A stretch of DNA of 31,468 nt from JACPLA01 sp035291905. Lineage in GTDB: Bacteria > Bacteroidota > Ignavibacteria > UBA10030. The stretch is from contig DATDRF010000050.1 of the NCBI GenBank assembly GCA_035291905.1, forward strand, positions 1 to 31,468, written 5' to 3'. Positions within the stretch are counted from its first letter, which is position 1, and the number at the start of each line of letters is the position of its first letter. This document shows, in pieces, positions 1 through 9,308 of this stretch. The notes beneath the pieces are model-generated. The model did no database searches and had not been told where the DNA came from. It saw only the letters and a list, made by a program, of their open reading frames with translations. The translations under genes were made by a program, and so were the position numbers.

Positions 1-1212
1 TGGACCGGGCACTCCGTTACGAGGGAGTACTACTATAATAATGCCGGCCGGCAGATGAGAAAACTGGCCGAGTCGACCCTTGCGCGGTATCGTCAGTTGT
101 TCGATCCCGGGGCCCCGTTCCCCGAAGATGGATACCAGGGCGGATACATTCGCGAGATTGCCGAGGATCTCAAGAAAACGAAAGGGGATTCCCTCCTCAG
201 ACTCCCCGCGGAAGAAGCACTCGCAGACTCCCAACAGGTTTCCGAAACCACCCTGTTCGATGCGATCAAATCGGTCCTGCTTCGGATGGGAGTGAAATTC
301 GATGTATTCTTCAATGAAGACTCTCTCTATAAAGATGGGACAATCAACGATGTCGTGGCGGAATTCCGATCGAAGGGTCTTGCTTACGACAAGGATGGGG
401 CGGTGTGGCTCAAGACAACGGCAATGGGACTTGACCAGGATCGGGTTATCATCAAGAGCACCGGTGAGCCGACCTACCGTCTCCCGGACATTGCTTATCA
501 CAGGGAAAAGTTCCGGCGCGGATTCGATCTCATCGTCGACGTGTTTGGAGCGGACCACATCGCCACAATCCCCGATGTCCTTGCCGGCATCAAAGCGCTC
601 GGCTACGATCCTGACAAGGTGAAAGTCGTGATCCATCAATTTGTCACGCTGCTTCGGGACGGGGAGCAGGTGAAAATGTCCAAACGGGCCGCCAACTTCG
701 TTACCCTGGATGAGCTGATTGAAGAGGTCGGGCCGGACGCCGTCAGGTTCTTCTTTGTCATGCGATCGATTTCCAGCCATCTTGAGTTTGACTTGAACCT
801 CGCAAAAGAGCAGTCGGAAAAGAATCCGGTCTATTATCTGCAATACGCACACGCACGGATTGCAAGCATTCTCCGGTTTGCCGAATCGGAAGGGGTGTTG
901 CAGGGAGGACCGGAAAAGCTCGCAATAGCAAACGTGGGACTTCTCAAGGAGCCTTCGGAGCTCGCGCTCGTCAAGCTGCTCCTCGGCTTCCCGGATGTGG
1001 TCATTGGGACAAGCCAAAGCCTCGAACCGCACCGATTGCCGGTGTATCTGGGCGATGTCGCAACCGCGTTTCACAAGTTCTATCACGATCATCGTGTTGT
1101 CATTCCGGAACGCGACCTTTCCCTTGCAAGGCTCGCCCTCTGTTGGGCGGCCAAGATTGTCCTTGGAAATGGCTTGAAAATCTTGGGAATTTCGGCTCCC
1201 GAGCAAATGTAG
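1..1212 (+). CDS. argS: Arginyl-tRNA synthetase, C-terminal part (start lies outside the window)
   Basis: This enzyme charges tRNA-Arg with arginine in the cytoplasm. The reading frame is open from base 1 (WTGHSVTREYYYNNAGRQ...), so only the 403 C-terminal residues are present and the HIGH signature lies upstream of the window. The class I signature KMSKR is intact (codons at 673-687). It is followed by the DALR-type anticodon-binding domain, recognisable by NPVYYLQYAHARIASIL and the typical end GLKILGISAPEQM. The gene ends at TAG 1210-1212. An internal ATG at 55 is not the start, because the conserved sequence continues upstream of it. A tRNA-Arg gene lies at the other end of the window, but the two are not linked in an operon. 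The identification is very secure. Confidence 0.96.
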   Translation, partial: WTGHSVTREYYYNNAGRQMRKLAESTLARYRQLFDPGAPFPEDGYQGGYIREIAEDLKKTKGDSLLRLPAEEALADSQQVSETTLFDAIKSVLLRMGVKFDVFFNEDSLYKDGTINDVVAEFRSKGLAYDKDGAVWLKTTAMGLDQDRVIIKSTGEPTYRLPDIAYHREKFRRGFDLIVDVFGADHIATIPDVLAGIKALGYDPDKVKVVIHQFVTLLRDGEQVKMSKRAANFVTLDELIEEVGPDAVRFFFVMRSISSHLEFDLNLAKEQSEKNPVYYLQYAHARIASILRFAESEGVLQGGPEKLAIANVGLLKEPSELALVKLLLGFPDVVIGTSQSLEPHRLPVYLGDVATAFHKFYHDHRVVIPERDLSLARLALCWAAKIVLGNGLKILGISAPEQM

Positions 1213-1219
1213 CTCGCTG

Positions 1220-1251
1220 TTTGACAATCGGATGAAATTTCTTTAGGTTTG
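1220..1251 (+). promoter_or_regulatory. Bacteroidetes-type promoter of the polysaccharide locus
   Basis: TTTG at 1220-1223 and TAGGTTTG at 1244-1251 are separated by 20 bp. This matches the -33 TTTG / -7 TAnnTTTG consensus known from Bacteroides and Flavobacterium. Transcription would begin near 1258, leaving an untranslated leader of about 120 nt before the ATG at 1378. No JUMPstart/ops sequence was recognised in that leader. The site is a pattern match, not a mapped start. Confidence 0.6.
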
Positions 1252-1377
1252 TTTATCACAAGCCCAAAAGGATTCTTTCCCCTGCCTCTTGTTACCGCTT
1301 AATCATCTTCACTGCAACTCGCCACAATTGTCGTTTCTCACTTGTTGTGCATCGTGTTACCTGACTAAGAATTGCCC

Positions 1378-2388
1378 ATGAATATTCTCGTTACAGGCGG
1401 AGCGGGATTTATCGGCAGTAATCTCGTGATGTACCTGCTGAAGAAGTATTCGGACATCCGTCTTGTCAATCTTGATAAGCTGACCTATGCCGGGAATCTT
1501 GAGAACCTGGAGTCGGTGAAGAATGATCGACGATACCATTTCGAGAAAGGGGATATCTGCGAGCGCGGGCTCGTGGAAGGGCTTCTGAGAAAACACAAGG
1601 TCGACACGATCATCAATGTTGCGGCGGAAACGCATGTCGATCGCAGTATTGTGGGCTCTGCAGAGTTCATTCAGACGAATGTTGTTGGCACACACATCCT
1701 GCTCGAGCTCGCAAAGGAAAACAAGATCAGCAGATTCGTTCAGGTTTCGACAGACGAGGTGTATGGTTCTCTTGGGCCGTCGGGAAAATTCACGGAAGAG
1801 ACACCGATGCACCCGAACAGCCCGTACGCGGCGAGCAAGGCATCTGCTGATAATTTCGTCCTTGCGTACCAACACACGTACGGCCTCCCTGCGGTGATTA
1901 CCCGGTGTTCCAACAACTACGGGCCGTTTCAATTTCCCGAGAAATTGATACCGTTGATGATCGCGAATGCGTTGAACGATAAACCGTTACCGGTGTACGG
2001 CGACGGAATGAATGTCAGGGATTGGCTGCATGTGGCGGACCATTGTTCGGCGATCGATGCGGTGCTCCACCGGGGGCGGGCTGGTGAGGTCTACAATATC
2101 GGGGGAAGCAATGAGAAGCCGAACCTCGAACTCGTGAAACTTCTTCTCACATTGCTGGGGAAAAAGGAAACACTCATCACTTTCGTCAAGGACAGGCCGG
2201 GTCACGACCGGCGCTATGCGATCGATTCTTCCAAGATTCAGAATGAACTCGGCTGGAAGCCCTCGTATGCATTTGAACAAGGGATAGAAGAAACAGTGAA
2301 GTGGTACGTGAAGAACAGGGAATGGTGGGAACGCATTGTGAACGGCGAATACCGGCAGTACTATCGCAAGATGTATGAGAATCGATGA
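1378..2388 (+). CDS. rfbB: dTDP-glucose 4,6-dehydratase
   Basis: The product converts dTDP-glucose to dTDP-4-keto-6-deoxyglucose, the branch point to rhamnose and many deoxy- and amino-sugars. It is an extended SDR protein of 336 residues. The NAD-binding TGGAGFIGSN lies near residues 6-15, the catalytic TDEVYG has D126 and E127, and YAASK has Y150 and K154; all are intact. The length is normal for RmlB. The ATG at 1378 is preferred over an in-frame TTG at 1372 because homologues begin M-N/K-I-L-V-TGG. It is the first gene of the polysaccharide locus, behind a Bacteroidetes-type promoter. No rmlA, rmlC or rmlD is in the window, so the other steps must be encoded elsewhere. Which final sugar it serves is not known. 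Confidence 0.95.
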   Translation: MNILVTGGAGFIGSNLVMYLLKKYSDIRLVNLDKLTYAGNLENLESVKNDRRYHFEKGDICERGLVEGLLRKHKVDTIINVAAETHVDRSIVGSAEFIQTNVVGTHILLELAKENKISRFVQVSTDEVYGSLGPSGKFTEETPMHPNSPYAASKASADNFVLAYQHTYGLPAVITRCSNNYGPFQFPEKLIPLMIANALNDKPLPVYGDGMNVRDWLHVADHCSAIDAVLHRGRAGEVYNIGGSNEKPNLELVKLLLTLLGKKETLITFVKDRPGHDRRYAIDSSKIQNELGWKPSYAFEQGIEETVKWYVKNREWWERIVNGEYRQYYRKMYENR

Positions 2389-2414
2389 TATAAGTCACAA
2401 AAAAGAGATCGCGC

Positions 2415-4103
2415 ATGGCTGTCAAACTTCTTGATTTCTCTCAGTATCGTTCCTGGGGAACGATCATCCTTCTTGTCCTCTTCATCGGTATCGCAGGTGG
2501 ACAAACTGCCAGGGACAATCGGACATCAACGACCGCTCCGACATTGCCCGGTTCTCCTATCGAGATGCTTTTTGATTCTGACACCAGGTCTTTGAGAACG
2601 GTGGCTCCGATTCCCATGGAAGAGCCTGTCGACGAGAATGAATATATCGTGGGGCCTAACGATGTTTTTTCGTTCATGATCCCCGGGGTGACTCCTACAC
2701 AGCTTCCGGTGACCCCGGAGGCGAAACTCATCATCCCGAACGTGGGTGAGATTGACGTCAGAGATCGCACCCTTGCCGAGGTGAAGAAATTGGTCGGAAA
2801 AGCGTTTGGGTCGATGAGGCCGTCGCTGAACCTCCTCTACCCCCGCCAGTTCCTGGTCACGGTTCTGGGGGCTGTCCAGTTTCCGGGCCCATTCGTCTCT
2901 TCTTCCGTTCTAAGGCTCGACAAGATTGTGACGATGGCGAATATCCCTCCGAGCAATCTCCCGGTTGAACTGCGAAAACCGCTTCCAGGTTTCTCCAAGA
3001 GGAGGATCATTCTGAGGAGGAAGGGGCAGCCGGAGAGGATGGTCGATCTGGAGAAGTATTACGCATTTCACACTTCGTCGGAAAATCCGATGTTGAGGGA
3101 GGGCGATGTTGTGGTAGTACCCCCGTTGAGTATTGATCAGCAATCTATCAGCGTCTACGGAGCTGTGAATGCGCCCAAACAGTTTGAATACCGTCAAGGG
3201 GACAGCCTCACCATGCTGATCACCTTTGCACAGGGTTTCACGGCCGATGCAGATTCGACAAACATTGAATTGACGCGACTTTCTTCCGATGCGACGTCGG
3301 CAGAGACGCAGATCCTTGATATCACGGCGATCCTGAGGGGAGAAAAAGCCGATGTTCCGTTGGTCGTGAACGATAGAATCCTGGTTCGAAGAAAAGTCGA
3401 TCGGCGACGCGATTACAAAGTCCATGTGCGCGGCGAGGTCCGGCTGCCGGGGATGTACGCCATCACCCCCGACAGCACCCGGTTGTCGGATATTGTCAAA
3501 CGGGCCGGCGGATTCACGGAGTTTGCACAGCTGGCCTCAGCCGAGGTGGTTCGCAAACAGCTGACTCCCGAGGGAGAGACCCTCGATATGGGTTTTGAAG
3601 CCCTCTGGAACGCACGAATGAACGATCAGCTGGTGACACCGGAAGAGAGAGCATATTACGACCTTGAAGCCAGATTGAGAAGGGGAACGGTGGCCGTTGA
3701 TTTCGTGCGGGTATTTGAGAGGAACGACCGGTCCGGTGACATTCTTCTTCAGGACGGCGATATTGTTTTTGTGCCGAATACCCAGAAGAACGTCTACGTG
3801 TACGGTCAGGTGGGGAGGCCCGGTTTTGTTTCATTCAAGGCGGGAGAGAACGTTCATTACTATATCTCTCAGGCGGGAGGCTTTGGAGAGGAAGCGGACG
3901 ACGCCGGAACAAGGGTCATCAAGTCCTTGACCCGCGAATGGGTGGAGCCCTCAGACACCATGATCGAGCCGGGCGACTTTGTCTGGGTGCCGAAAGAGAT
4001 TCGCTATCCGACAAGCTACTATCTTAACCTTATCAGTCAGGCCGCGAGCTTCATCAGTGTTGTGCTCAGCATGACGGTGATCATCTTGCAGTTGTCAAAG
4101 TAG
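2415..4103 (+). CDS. Polysaccharide export protein with three SLBB repeats (Wza-like)
   Basis: This is an envelope protein expected to form the periplasmic/outer-membrane export channel for the polysaccharide. A hydrophobic N-terminal signal (residues about 15-28, ending near AGGQT) has no lipobox cysteine, unlike E. coli Wza. A Poly_export domain follows (YIVGPNDVFSFMIPG, from about residue 76). Three SLBB beta-grasp repeats begin near residues 246 (SVYGAVNAPKQF), 336 (VHVRGEVRLPGMY) and 460 (VYVYGQVGRPGFV). A hydrophobic segment lies at the extreme C terminus (about 538-560). At 562 residues it is longer than Wza (about 380). It sits 26 nt after rfbB and 29 nt before the Wzz-like gene, a classic pairing of outer-membrane export and co-polymerase proteins. 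The family call is secure; the mode of outer-membrane anchoring is inferred. Confidence 0.9.
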   Translation: MAVKLLDFSQYRSWGTIILLVLFIGIAGGQTARDNRTSTTAPTLPGSPIEMLFDSDTRSLRTVAPIPMEEPVDENEYIVGPNDVFSFMIPGVTPTQLPVTPEAKLIIPNVGEIDVRDRTLAEVKKLVGKAFGSMRPSLNLLYPRQFLVTVLGAVQFPGPFVSSSVLRLDKIVTMANIPPSNLPVELRKPLPGFSKRRIILRRKGQPERMVDLEKYYAFHTSSENPMLREGDVVVVPPLSIDQQSISVYGAVNAPKQFEYRQGDSLTMLITFAQGFTADADSTNIELTRLSSDATSAETQILDITAILRGEKADVPLVVNDRILVRRKVDRRRDYKVHVRGEVRLPGMYAITPDSTRLSDIVKRAGGFTEFAQLASAEVVRKQLTPEGETLDMGFEALWNARMNDQLVTPEERAYYDLEARLRRGTVAVDFVRVFERNDRSGDILLQDGDIVFVPNTQKNVYVYGQVGRPGFVSFKAGENVHYYISQAGGFGEEADDAGTRVIKSLTREWVEPSDTMIEPGDFVWVPKEIRYPTSYYLNLISQAASFISVVLSMTVIILQLSK

Positions 4104-4132
4104 TGAGCGTTCAATAATCAGGGAAATGATCA

Positions 4133-5356
4133 ATGGACGGTGATGTCACATCTGGGACAGAACAGAATTCAAAGGCATCGGGTGCCTCGATGAGTGCGGG
4201 GGAGGTCCTTCTGGAGTTTCTTTCGATTCTGACGAAGCATCGGAGGTTCATCGTCCGCTTTGTCTTTGTCATTACCTTCATTGCAGGACTGACCGCGATC
4301 CTCAGCCCAAAGTGGTACAAATCGAGCGCCGTCGTTTTTCCGGTCGAACAAACGTCCCTCTTCCAGGGATTGGAAAACATTTCCTCTCTGGCGAAGAACC
4401 TCACGGGCGGGAAACTTCCGGGACTGGGAACGAACAACGAGATCGACCGATACATGGCAATTCTCAAAAGCGAGAGTGTCTTGCTCAAAGTCATCGATCG
4501 CTTCGATTTGACCCGCGTGTACGAAATTGCCGCCTATCCCCGCGAAAAGACAATGAAAGAATTGCTCGCAAACACCGAATTCGAGATAACCGACGAAGGC
4601 GGCCTGATGATCTCGGTCTTCGATACGGATTCGATCCGATCGGCAGAAATGGCGAACTATTTTGTGGACATGTTGAATGACGTCAACTCGCGGATGCAGG
4701 CGCAGAACGCCCGCTCAAATAGAGAGTTCATCGAGAAACGTGTCGAGACAGGGAAAGCATCGCTGATGGGGGCGGAGGATGACCTCAAGGAGTATCAGGA
4801 AAAAAGCGGCATGGTTATTATTCCCGACGCGGGTGCTTCGGGTATCATGGCGCTGGCGGAAATGTATTCCATGAAGGCAAAGAAAGAAGTTGAGCTCGGG
4901 ATTCTTGAGAGGTCTCTGGGAAAGGACAATCCTCTTGTGGCGCAGACGGCCATGGAGCTGGAGGAGATTGAGCGGAGAGTGGCCCAATTGCCGGAAATAG
5001 GCGTGAGCTCGCTCAGGCTCTATCGCGATGTCGTCATCCAGCAGAAGATCATGGAGTTTCTTATTCCACTCTATGAACAGACCCGGGTGGAAGAGCAGCG
5101 TGCAACCCCGTCAGTGATCGTTCTCGATCGGGCAAAGGTTCCCGAGCGAAAGGCAAAGCCAAAGATCGCCCTGTTTACGCTCCTTGCCGGGGTCATTTCA
5201 ACCGTTGTTGCCCTCTTTGTCGTTTTTGTACTCGAGGCGCTGGAAAGACTTCGGTCAATCCAGAATGGCCGCTTTGATCAACTGCTTGCGGCAGTGAAGG
5301 CTGATTGGCTCGGTTTCCGCCCCGGCCGTCGCAAAGACGCCGCCCCTCGTGAATGA
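4133..5356 (+). CDS. Polysaccharide chain-length determinant (Wzz/PCP family)
   Basis: This is an inner-membrane polysaccharide co-polymerase that sets chain length together with the Wzy polymerase. It has 407 residues. A first transmembrane helix lies at about 41-62 (FVFVITFIAGLTAIL), followed by the Wzz-type sequence PKWYKSSAVVFP. A long helical, coiled-coil-rich periplasmic region contains QNARSNREFIEKRVETGKASL. A Pro-rich stretch (VPERKAKPK) precedes the second transmembrane helix (IALFTLLAGVISTVVALFVVFVL). The short cytoplasmic tail has no Walker motifs or tyrosine cluster, so it is not a Wzc-type autokinase, and no separate kinase gene is nearby. It lies directly downstream of the SLBB export gene. 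A 141-nt gap follows; it holds a short CCTGAG/CTCAGG hairpin (5441-5458) without a T-run. Confidence 0.88.
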   Translation: MDGDVTSGTEQNSKASGASMSAGEVLLEFLSILTKHRRFIVRFVFVITFIAGLTAILSPKWYKSSAVVFPVEQTSLFQGLENISSLAKNLTGGKLPGLGTNNEIDRYMAILKSESVLLKVIDRFDLTRVYEIAAYPREKTMKELLANTEFEITDEGGLMISVFDTDSIRSAEMANYFVDMLNDVNSRMQAQNARSNREFIEKRVETGKASLMGAEDDLKEYQEKSGMVIIPDAGASGIMALAEMYSMKAKKEVELGILERSLGKDNPLVAQTAMELEEIERRVAQLPEIGVSSLRLYRDVVIQQKIMEFLIPLYEQTRVEEQRATPSVIVLDRAKVPERKAKPKIALFTLLAGVISTVVALFVVFVLEALERLRSIQNGRFDQLLAAVKADWLGFRPGRRKDAAPRE

Positions 5357-5497
5357 CGGTGCAGTGATCCTTCCATGCCGATTATCCTGATCGAATCACA
5401 ACCTTATGCCGCGCGATATCCTCACGGAGAACGTGGGGTCCCTGAGTTCCCTCTCAGGAGAGGACGTTTGTGTCCAAGGACATTCCGATAAAGAACA

Positions 5498-7024
5498 ATG
5501 AAGTCTCTTGAAGTCAGAGCCGGTCACTTGACGCGCAACGTGGGGCTCAATCTTGCTGGGCAGTCTATCCCAATCGTTATTGGCATTCTGACGATTCCGT
5601 ATCTCATTAAGGGATTGGGGGTCGAAGGATTTGGCGTGCTTTCGATTGCGTGGATGCTGCTTGGGTACTTTACGTTGTTTGACCTCGGATTAGGGCGGGC
5701 GACAACGAAATTCGTTGCCGAGGAATTGCGGCACGGAGAGACGCAACGGTTGCGTTCACTTGTATGGACTTCCCTCGTTGTCAATGTATCGTTTGGATTT
5801 GTCGGGGGGCTCTTGGTTGCCCTCTTTTCCCCTGTATTGGCGGAGAGGGTGCTCCGGATCCCGCCCGAGCTTGTGGAGCCGGCGATAACGACATTTCTGA
5901 TTCTGGCGTTCTCGGCTCCCATTGTTCTCGCTGCCGCCTCATTGAGGGGTGTGCTTGAAGCGGCTCAACGGTTCGACTACATCAACGGGGTACGCGCCAT
6001 CTCAAGTTCCCTCACCTTCCTGCTTCCTGCTGTCGGACTTCTGGCGGGTCTTGGAATACCGGGGATTGTTCTTCTTCTCATGATCTCCCGCTTGGCAGAG
6101 GCTCTGGCCTATTTCTTCCTGAACCGCAAAGCGCTCCCTGTTCTGAAATCAGGATTCTCGTTCGACCCGACAAGTGTCCGGCAATTGATCGGTTTTGGCG
6201 GATGGGTCACGGTGACCAACGTCATCAATCCCATCCTTTCGTACCTCGATCGGTTCATGATTGGAGCTCTTGTTTCCATGGCTGCTGTCGCTTACTATGC
6301 CGCGCCGTTCGAGATTGTCACGAGGCTCTGGATTCTTCCGGCGAGTCTCACTATGACGCTTTTCCCTGCCTTCAGCACCATCGGAACAGCCTCGAAGGAG
6401 GTCCTGGCCGGCTATCACGCCAGATCAGTCAAATACCTCCTCGTACTCATGGGGCCACTCGTGATGATTCTTGTCTTCTTCGCCGGTGATATTCTGCGTG
6501 TGTGGCTGGGAACGGGATTTGCCGAGAACAGCACTTCTGCGTTCCAGATCCTCGCTTTCGGCGTCTTGTTCAATTCATTGGCTCAGATTCCGTTCGTCAT
6601 GATCCAGGGACTCGGGCGCCCCGATATTACCGCAAAATTTCATTTGCTCGAGGTCCTCCTTTACCTCCCAATCACTTGGATCTTGGTGAAGCAGGTGGGG
6701 ATTACCGGCGGAGCCATTGCATGGATGGTCCGGGCGATAATCGACTTTCTTCTCCTCTTTGGAGCATCATCAAAATTCACCGGTGTTGCCGTCTACCGTG
6801 AGCGCGGCCTCGTCCGCGGAGCCGCCTATGTGGCAGGGATGGGTGCAATACTTGTCGTTGCTTCAATGCTGAACCCGTCCGTCCTTGTGAAAGCGTTGGT
6901 AAGCAGTATCGTTGCTGTCTTCTTTGTTCTTGTTGCCTGGAAGTATGTATTTGACGCCGCCGAGCGGCAATTCATGATCTCGATCGTCGGATCTCCTCTG
7001 CGACCGACAAAAGAAATACCATGA
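5498..7024 (+). CDS. Lipid-linked oligosaccharide flippase (Wzx-like), first of three
   Basis: This is a membrane protein of 508 residues with about 12-14 hydrophobic helices, of the MOP-superfamily polysaccharide biosynthesis type. It would move undecaprenyl-diphosphate-linked repeat units across the inner membrane. The N terminus (NLAGQSIPIVIGILTIPYLIKGLGVEGFGVLSIAW) is typical of RfbX/Wzx proteins. The ATG at 5498 is the only start in front of the first helix. It is followed 46 nt later by the Wzy-like gene, so flippase and polymerase are adjacent as expected for a Wzx/Wzy pathway. Which of the three flippases in this window serves this polymer cannot be decided from sequence; adjacency favours this one. 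Confidence 0.9.
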   Translation: MKSLEVRAGHLTRNVGLNLAGQSIPIVIGILTIPYLIKGLGVEGFGVLSIAWMLLGYFTLFDLGLGRATTKFVAEELRHGETQRLRSLVWTSLVVNVSFGFVGGLLVALFSPVLAERVLRIPPELVEPAITTFLILAFSAPIVLAAASLRGVLEAAQRFDYINGVRAISSSLTFLLPAVGLLAGLGIPGIVLLLMISRLAEALAYFFLNRKALPVLKSGFSFDPTSVRQLIGFGGWVTVTNVINPILSYLDRFMIGALVSMAAVAYYAAPFEIVTRLWILPASLTMTLFPAFSTIGTASKEVLAGYHARSVKYLLVLMGPLVMILVFFAGDILRVWLGTGFAENSTSAFQILAFGVLFNSLAQIPFVMIQGLGRPDITAKFHLLEVLLYLPITWILVKQVGITGGAIAWMVRAIIDFLLLFGASSKFTGVAVYRERGLVRGAAYVAGMGAILVVASMLNPSVLVKALVSSIVAVFFVLVAWKYVFDAAERQFMISIVGSPLRPTKEIP

Positions 7025-7070
7025 ACCGCAGTCTACTGTGAAACCGTCGTAACGATCAGCGTATGGGACG

Positions 7071-8360
7071 ATGAATCTGGTTTCCATAATCTTCTTCTTA
7101 ATCTGTGCAGGTATTGTTCTTTCCTGCCTCAAGCGCGGGGCGGACGTGCTTTCTCCGGCACGAGTGTTCGGATTCGTCTGGGCTCTTTCGTTTGGCCTTG
7201 CGGAACTGAAAATGAGCGGCCTTCAGCATGAATGGTCGACGGAAAGCTGGATTATCCTGCTCCTCGGCCCTCTTTCGTTCTTGCTTGGATTGTTTGCCTT
7301 GTATGTTATGAATCTCAATTCTCAGCTTCTCTCTCTGGATGAAATTCGATCACGGTGCAGGCTGTCTCGGGTCGACAATAACCGCCTCTTCGGTGTCACT
7401 CTTGTCTTTTTCTTCCTTTTTGTCGTTGCATACGCCGCCATTGTCCTCACGGGGCACGAGATACCATTGTTGAGTTCCAGACCAGGGTTGGCAAGGGCCA
7501 AGTTCCAAATGTTCGGCATTGGGCTGCTGATTCATAACCTTACCGAAGTCGGTTTCTTTGCCACGTTGTACTTCGTGCTGGTCGGACACGAAAAGGGACG
7601 AAAGGGCATTCTCGCGTTTGCCACTATTGTCTGCTTCCTGATGTATGCTATCACATTGCAGCGATTTCCGCTCGCCGTCACTGCACTGATGATGGTGACG
7701 TTGGTTCATTATATGACGAGACACCTTCGAGCGCGTGTTACCGCTTTCTATCTGGGTGTCGGTGTGGTGTTCCTGCTGGCTATTTCGAGGCTTCGTGCGA
7801 GCGCTATTTTTGTGTATTTCGTATACGTGGGGTCGAAGATGCGGATTGATCCGAGCTTTGCATGGGTCACGGAACCATATATGTATTTCGTCATGAATCT
7901 GGAGATGTTTGCACGCTCCGTTGACCGCTTGGAAGAGTTTACGTATGGATACTATACCTTTGATTTTGTAACGGCTCTTACGGGTTTGAAGCATTGGCTC
8001 AGTGACTATTTCGGGCTTGTTGAGACCCCGTTCCTGATTAGCGGCTACAACACGTATTCGGCATTCTGGACGTACTATAGAGACTTCGGAGTCCTTGGCG
8101 TTTTCCTTATCAGCCTGATTGGCGGAGTTGTTGTAGGGTCTCTCTATTATTCGCTTCGCCAGGCTCCACGACTCTCAACTCTCTCAGCTTACGGTGTCGC
8201 AGTTTTCCTGATGGCACTTTCTGTTTTCAACAGCCAATTCGGGTTTCTCTGGTTTGTGTATAATGTTGTGCTGCTCTTTGTGACCCTCCGCTGGATTGAA
8301 CGACCCTCCGGTGCGGCCGTCCAGGACGGAACCGAAGGGGTTGCAGCCCATACCATTTAG
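7071..8360 (+). CDS. O-antigen/oligosaccharide repeat-unit polymerase (Wzy-like)
   Basis: The protein has 429 residues and is almost entirely made of transmembrane helices, about 10-12. They include the N-terminal LVSIIFFLICAGIVLSCL and a long periplasmic loop around 285-330 (FTYGYYTFDFVTALTGLKHWL...). It would join flipped repeat units into the long polymer on the periplasmic side. Wzy proteins are poorly conserved. The call rests on hydropathy, on the loop followed by a FWTYYRDFGVLGVFLISLIGG helix like that of repeat-unit polymerases, and on the position right after Wzx. The next gene starts 20 nt downstream. A general membrane protein of another kind is possible but unlikely here. Confidence 0.82.
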   Translation: MNLVSIIFFLICAGIVLSCLKRGADVLSPARVFGFVWALSFGLAELKMSGLQHEWSTESWIILLLGPLSFLLGLFALYVMNLNSQLLSLDEIRSRCRLSRVDNNRLFGVTLVFFFLFVVAYAAIVLTGHEIPLLSSRPGLARAKFQMFGIGLLIHNLTEVGFFATLYFVLVGHEKGRKGILAFATIVCFLMYAITLQRFPLAVTALMMVTLVHYMTRHLRARVTAFYLGVGVVFLLAISRLRASAIFVYFVYVGSKMRIDPSFAWVTEPYMYFVMNLEMFARSVDRLEEFTYGYYTFDFVTALTGLKHWLSDYFGLVETPFLISGYNTYSAFWTYYRDFGVLGVFLISLIGGVVVGSLYYSLRQAPRLSTLSAYGVAVFLMALSVFNSQFGFLWFVYNVVLLFVTLRWIERPSGAAVQDGTEGVAAHTI

Positions 8361-8380
8361 GACAACGTCCGCGAGGAGAC

Positions 8381-9298
8381 ATGGATTTGCAGGCTCACGA
8401 AAAGAGGTCTGACAAAAACACCCTTGCGAAGAAGGTATCTTCTATCTTTCGCTATGGAGGCGTGTCGGGTCTGGCGAAGGCAGTGGGTCGGCGTATCGTG
8501 AAGCCAAGGGCCCGATGCTACCGTGATTGTCGGGAGTTGTTCCGGCAACGAAGCGGCCTTGAGCTTGGAGGCCCCAGTGCCCTCTTTACCATGTGGGGAT
8601 TGTTCCCGTTGTACCCGATTGTGCACGGACTGGACAACTGCAATTTCAGCGGAAAGACGGTGTGGGAAGAGCAGTTGATTGGGAGGACGTATCGGTTCAG
8701 CAAATCACGTGAACCGGGTTCTCAGTTTATCGGTGAAGCAACTGAACTCCCGTTCCTTCGCTCAGAATCTTATGACTTTGTGCTTTCATCCCACATTCTT
8801 GAACACATTGCCAATCCGCTGAAAGCGTTGAAGGAATGGATAAGGGTGATTCGCGAAGGAGGATCGCTCGTCATCGTGGTTCCTCACAAGGACGGGACGT
8901 TTGACCATAAAAGGCCCGTGACGCCAATTGCCCACCTTGTTCAGGATTATGAGAACAATATGGCAGAGGACGATCTGACGCATTTGTCTGAGGTTCTCGC
9001 ACTCCATGACTTGAAGCGGGATCCAATCGGCGGAGGACGCGATCAATTTGAGGCCAGATGCAGGGACAACGCGACAAACAGATGTTTGCATCACCACGTT
9101 TTTACGACAAAGACAGTGGTGGAACTCGTAGGTCTCCTCGGACTTCAGATTCTTGCCTTGGAAGCGCTTCGGCCCCATCACATTCTGCTGGTGGCGCGAA
9201 AGGTAAACCCCCACGAACTGACTGATAACTCGCGTTTCATTACAGGCGTTGGAATTCTGCTTCGCAGAAGTCCTTTTCGATCCGATCGCCTGCTCTGA
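8381..9298 (+). CDS. SAM-dependent methyltransferase, type 11-like
   Basis: This is a cytoplasmic enzyme of 305 residues. A class I methyltransferase fold is indicated by motif I (LELGGPSALF, about residues 54-63), by ATELPFLRSESYDFVLSSHILEHIANP and by REGGSLVIVVPHK. It probably methylates a sugar or a glycan end. A histidine-rich stretch (NRCLHHHVFTTKTVVEL) lies in the C-terminal half. A good ribosome binding site (GAGGAG, 8373-8378) precedes the ATG. It lies between the polymerase and the first glycosyltransferase, with 10 nt to the next gene. The substrate cannot be told; decoration of a repeat-unit sugar or chain capping are both possible. Confidence 0.82.
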   Translation: MDLQAHEKRSDKNTLAKKVSSIFRYGGVSGLAKAVGRRIVKPRARCYRDCRELFRQRSGLELGGPSALFTMWGLFPLYPIVHGLDNCNFSGKTVWEEQLIGRTYRFSKSREPGSQFIGEATELPFLRSESYDFVLSSHILEHIANPLKALKEWIRVIREGGSLVIVVPHKDGTFDHKRPVTPIAHLVQDYENNMAEDDLTHLSEVLALHDLKRDPIGGGRDQFEARCRDNATNRCLHHHVFTTKTVVELVGLLGLQILALEALRPHHILLVARKVNPHELTDNSRFITGVGILLRRSPFRSDRLL

Positions 9299-9308
9299 GT
9301 CTACTTGC

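Noticed and set aside
5357..5497. Possible promoter or terminator before the first flippase
   Set aside because: TTTG occurs at 5467-5470 but no TAnnTTTG follows at 17-23 bp. The small CCTGAG/CTCAGG hairpin has no T-run. Nothing firm can be claimed.
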